Below are positions 59,283 to 64,000 of a DNA stretch of 64,000 nt, piece after piece. The stretch lies in NCBI GenBank assembly GCA_016177705.1, contig JACOUT010000009.1:207519-271518 (forward strand), read 5' to 3'. The position numbers and the translations under genes were made by a program. The stretch comes from Deltaproteobacteria bacterium (GTDB lineage: Bacteria; Myxococcota; UBA727; VGSZ01). The notes under the pieces are model-generated. The model searched no databases. It was not told the origin of the DNA and saw only the letters and a program-made list of their open reading frames with translations. Numbering within the stretch: position 1 is the stretch's first letter; each line of letters opens with the position of its first letter.

Positions 59283-60902
59283 ATGGTGCCGCTCATCGTG
59301 GCGGCGGCGGCGACGCTCGTGGTCGCGTCGCCGAGCCATGCCAAGAGGCGCAAGGCGCCGCGCGCGGTGGCACTCAACGTCGCGGTGCTGCCGTTCACCG
59401 GCAAGGGCACCGGCGCCGGCGACACCAAGGAGGCGCTCGAGCTCGAGCTCGAGCTGGTGGAGACGGCGGCGGTGGTGTCGAGCGACACCATCCAAGACGA
59501 CACCAAGCGCCTGCGCACGCCGTACCAGGCCGAGGCGCTCGCGCCCATCCTGTCCAAGCGCGCCGTCGACGTGCTGGTGTCGGGCGAGCGCGCCACCGGC
59601 AAGGACGACGAGGACGTGCTATTGGTGGTCGCCTACGCCAAGGACGGCGCGCCCCGCTTCTTCGTCGAGCTGCCGCTCGGGCGCGACCCGCAGGAGACCG
59701 CCACCGCCGTCGCCGATGCGCTGCGGCCCGCGCTCTCTGCCTGGAAGCGCCAGCGCCCGGTCAAGCTCCCAAGCGCCGAGCCGAAAGGAAAGGACCGCAG
59801 CGTCCGCATGACGGACGTGCTGGCTGATGACGACGAGGATCCGGCACCGCCGAGCCGCGTCGACGAGGACAAGAGCGAGCCGGTGCGCCGGCGGCAGGAT
59901 CCCGAGGACGTCGAGCTGCCCAAGGTCGCGCGCGATACCTCGCGCGACGACTCGCCGCTCGCCTTCACCAAGGACGACGCCGAGGACGAACCGGTGCGGC
60001 CGAAGAAGCGCAAACGCACGGCGTCCATCGACGACGACGCGGCCGCCGAGACGGTGGCGCACTCGACCGTCGACGACTCGGGGCGACGCATCGACGTCGA
60101 GGACGAGGCGCCGTCACCGGGATCGAGCGCGCTCGCGCACACCGTGGCGGTGACGGCGGCCTTCGACGGCGCCACGTGGGCCTACAGCTTCGACGGTGAC
60201 GCGGTGGGCAGCGCCAAGGTCAACGCCGCGTTCTTCCCCGGCGGCAGCGTCGCGATCGACGCCTGGCCGCTGCGCCCGTTCGGCATCCCGTGGCTCGGCC
60301 TCGAGGCCGACGGCGCCGTCGCGTTCGTGCCCTTCCGCATCAACGCGCGGCAGGTGCCGGTGACGCCAGACGCGCTCACTGCGATGCACACGCGGCTCGG
60401 CTTCATGCTCAAGGGGCGCTACACGCTCAAGAACGGCATCGGCTTCGGCGCGCGCCTCGGCTACCGCTACTACGGCGCCAGCATCGAGGCGCAGACCGTT
60501 GACGTCGGCGGGCAGACGGAGAACCTGACCGTGGTGCCCGGCTTCGACTTCCACACCGCCGCGGTCGGCGGCGAGGCCTTCGTGCCCATCCTGCTCGGCA
60601 AGCAGCGCCTCGAGATCGACGTCAAGGCGGACGCGTTGCCGCTCACCTACTACGAGGAGAAGCCCGACGATCCGGGCGGCACCTCGATCGCGTACGGCTG
60701 GTATGCGGCGGCGGGCGTGCGCTACGACATCGTCGCCGGCTTCTACGGCGAGCTGCGCGCCCAGACCATCGGCGCCATCGCCGACTACAGCAACCAAGGC
60801 GGCCGCAAGATCTTCGTCGGCGACCAGCTCGAGACGCTCGCCGGTGGCGACGTGCTCAACTTCACGCTGGGCTTCTCCGCCGGCGTCGGCTTCATGTTCT
60901 GA
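59283..60902 (+). CDS. Outer-membrane beta-barrel protein with long charged periplasmic region
   Basis: 539 residues from the ATG at 59283, which opens a clean signal peptide (cleavage near SHA). The N-terminal soluble domain (25-165: LNVAVLPFTGKGTG, LSKRAVDVLVSGE) resembles the TolB-type or Csg-type nucleotide-like fold that opens with VAVLPF. Next is an acidic, disordered stretch rich in Asp, Glu, Arg (165-290: DDDEDPAPPSR, PVRPKKRKRTASIDDDAA). Then the barrel (about 300-539) with alternating strands and terminal FMF. Lies across from the reverse-strand SDR operon, divergent. Its TGA is followed at once by the structured repeat. Confidence 0.72.
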   Translation: MVPLIVAAAATLVVASPSHAKRRKAPRAVALNVAVLPFTGKGTGAGDTKEALELELELVETAAVVSSDTIQDDTKRLRTPYQAEALAPILSKRAVDVLVSGERATGKDDEDVLLVVAYAKDGAPRFFVELPLGRDPQETATAVADALRPALSAWKRQRPVKLPSAEPKGKDRSVRMTDVLADDDEDPAPPSRVDEDKSEPVRRRQDPEDVELPKVARDTSRDDSPLAFTKDDAEDEPVRPKKRKRTASIDDDAAAETVAHSTVDDSGRRIDVEDEAPSPGSSALAHTVAVTAAFDGATWAYSFDGDAVGSAKVNAAFFPGGSVAIDAWPLRPFGIPWLGLEADGAVAFVPFRINARQVPVTPDALTAMHTRLGFMLKGRYTLKNGIGFGARLGYRYYGASIEAQTVDVGGQTENLTVVPGFDFHTAAVGGEAFVPILLGKQRLEIDVKADALPLTYYEEKPDDPGGTSIAYGWYAAAGVRYDIVAGFYGELRAQTIGAIADYSNQGGRKIFVGDQLETLAGGDVLNFTLGFSAGVGFMF

Positions 60903-61024
60903 CCCGGCTGCCGCAAAAGGGAATCTGCGGCGTTGGCTTCGTCGTTCGCTCGCGACGCGTACAGGAGTACGCTTGCTCGCTCTCTCCTCGCCGCCTTGCA
61001 GCTGCACCTTTTGCGGCAGCCGGG
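60903..61024. repeat. Structured dispersed repeat, copy B (122 bp) between convergent genes
   Basis: Perfect 18-base inverted arms at 60903-60920 and 61007-61024. Inside, GCGTAC (60957-60962) and GTACGC (60967-60972) form a stem with AGGA loop. The arms differ from those of copy A by a paired change (C:G here, A:T there), so the pairing rather than the sequence is conserved. It starts on the base after the forward stop and ends 4 bases past the reverse stop at 61029. Confidence 0.85.
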
Positions 61025-61028
61025 TGGT

Positions 61029-63431
<2,403 letters not shown>

Positions 63432-63523
63432 CGCCCCGGTTGCCGTCCACCCGGATCCACATTCTTTTCCCGGTCGTCTCTGCTACAAGCGCCCCGCCCG
63501 CTCGACCCGCAAAGGACCACGCG

Positions 63524-64000
63524 ATGACGCTCCCCCGCTCCCTGTGCGCCGGCCTCGTCCTCGGATGCTCGCTGGCGAGCCCGCTCGCCATGGCCCAGGA
63601 CGACGAGGGGGCCGATCAGGACAAGGCCGGCGAGGCCAGGGGGCCGGGCGAGACCTTCCAGCGCATCGAGGAGCGCAAGCCGCGTGACGGTACGCCGCTC
63701 ATCGACCAGAAGCTCTTCCCCATGGGCGGCCGCTTCGAGCTGACCGGCATCTTCGACTACTCCTTCAACGACAAGTACGTCGACCACCTCGGTGGCAGCG
63801 GCGCGGCGGCATTCCACCTGTTCGACTGGCTGGCCTTCGAGGGCTTCGGCGGCTACCTGGTGGGCGACGAGACCGGCATCGTCGGCAACGTGCGCGTTGA
63901 CGGCTCGTCGGCCAAGAAGTTCAACGAGGACCAGGAGTGCTTCGACGACGTCAACGGCGGCAACGGCACCTGCGAGCCGCAGCTCCCCGACATGTGGATG
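63524..64000 (+). CDS. Myxobacterial-type outer-membrane beta-barrel protein, 3' partial
   Basis: 159 residues to the right edge of the window, no stop reached. Signal peptide (2-24, cleavage after AMA). Then an acidic segment (QDDEGADQDKAGEARG), a linker, and the barrel opening KLFPMGGRFELTGIFDYSFNDKYVDHLGG, which matches the Myxococcales outer-membrane barrel family. FHLFDWLAFEGFGGYLVGDE is the next strand pair. The extended -10-like TGCTACAAG about 35 bases upstream may be its promoter. Confidence 0.75.
   Translation, partial: MTLPRSLCAGLVLGCSLASPLAMAQDDEGADQDKAGEARGPGETFQRIEERKPRDGTPLIDQKLFPMGGRFELTGIFDYSFNDKYVDHLGGSGAAAFHLFDWLAFEGFGGYLVGDETGIVGNVRVDGSSAKKFNEDQECFDDVNGGNGTCEPQLPDMWM

Overview
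This is a 64 kb, very GC-rich window in which almost every codon ends in G or C. The gene content points to a Myxococcota (deltaproteobacterial) chromosome: a Tgl/PilF-type pilotin, an MXAN_5187-family protein, DUF4388/PATAN and DUF4407 proteins, an FHA-GAF-cyclase next to a Ser/Thr kinase, a myxobacterial-type outer-membrane barrel at the right edge, and many lipoproteins. No tRNA, rRNA, CRISPR array or prophage was seen. Coding density is high, and many neighbouring genes overlap by 1, 4 or 8 bases.

Left part (1-11.8 kb): the C-terminal enoyl-CoA hydratase part of a fatty-acid oxidation protein; a reverse-strand pair (two-domain MaoC hydratase, phosphodiester glycosidase); a glutamine amidotransferase; a WHy/LEA-2 lipoprotein; then a tight four-gene membrane operon (OmpA-like protein with a Gly-Ala hexamer-repeat linker, a small protein, DUF4407, a proline-rich membrane protein). 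A structured 115-bp repeat closes that operon. It is followed by a continuous RsmD-CoaD reading frame and a class I aminotransferase.

Middle left (11.8-30.5 kb): a receiver-like/PATAN/TPR protein, a secreted protein pair, Tgl, RecO, a TPR membrane protein, a class IIIb-type nucleotidyl cyclase overlapping a zinc-ribbon Ser/Thr kinase, a secreted protein, an MXAN_5187-type sensor, a Cys-rich lipoprotein, a NYN nuclease, threonine synthase, a SpoIID-type protein, an IHF/HU protein and a HIT protein.

Centre (30.5-42 kb): rpoB and rpoC, without rplKAJL upstream and separated by a strong hairpin; a Nudix-SnoaL fusion; an (EG)27 lipoprotein with a fibrinogen-like motif; another lipoprotein; and a clear terminator.

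Right part (42-64 kb): a reverse-strand operon of three exported proteins; a CNB-UbiB-PgeF operon; a decayed REP-associated transposase (RAYT) between two inverted REP palindromes; a reverse operon of alpha/beta hydrolase, metalloprotease/propeller/barrel protein and PP2C phosphatase; a protein of unknown function with CutA; an L-domain-like lipoprotein; a palindromic spacer; a reverse operon of SDR, PlsC-type acyltransferase and zinc-ribbon protein; a barrel protein; the second copy of the structured repeat (122 bp); a small protein; enolase with a coupled barrel protein; and a truncated barrel gene at the right edge.

The least explained items are the structured repeat, whose two copies differ by a paired change in the arms and both fill gaps between convergent genes; the RsmD-CoaD fusion; the DUF4407 operon with its frame-ambiguous repeat; and the single-chain peptidase-propeller-barrel protein. 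Coordinates were read by eye and may be off by a base where no reading-frame check was possible.
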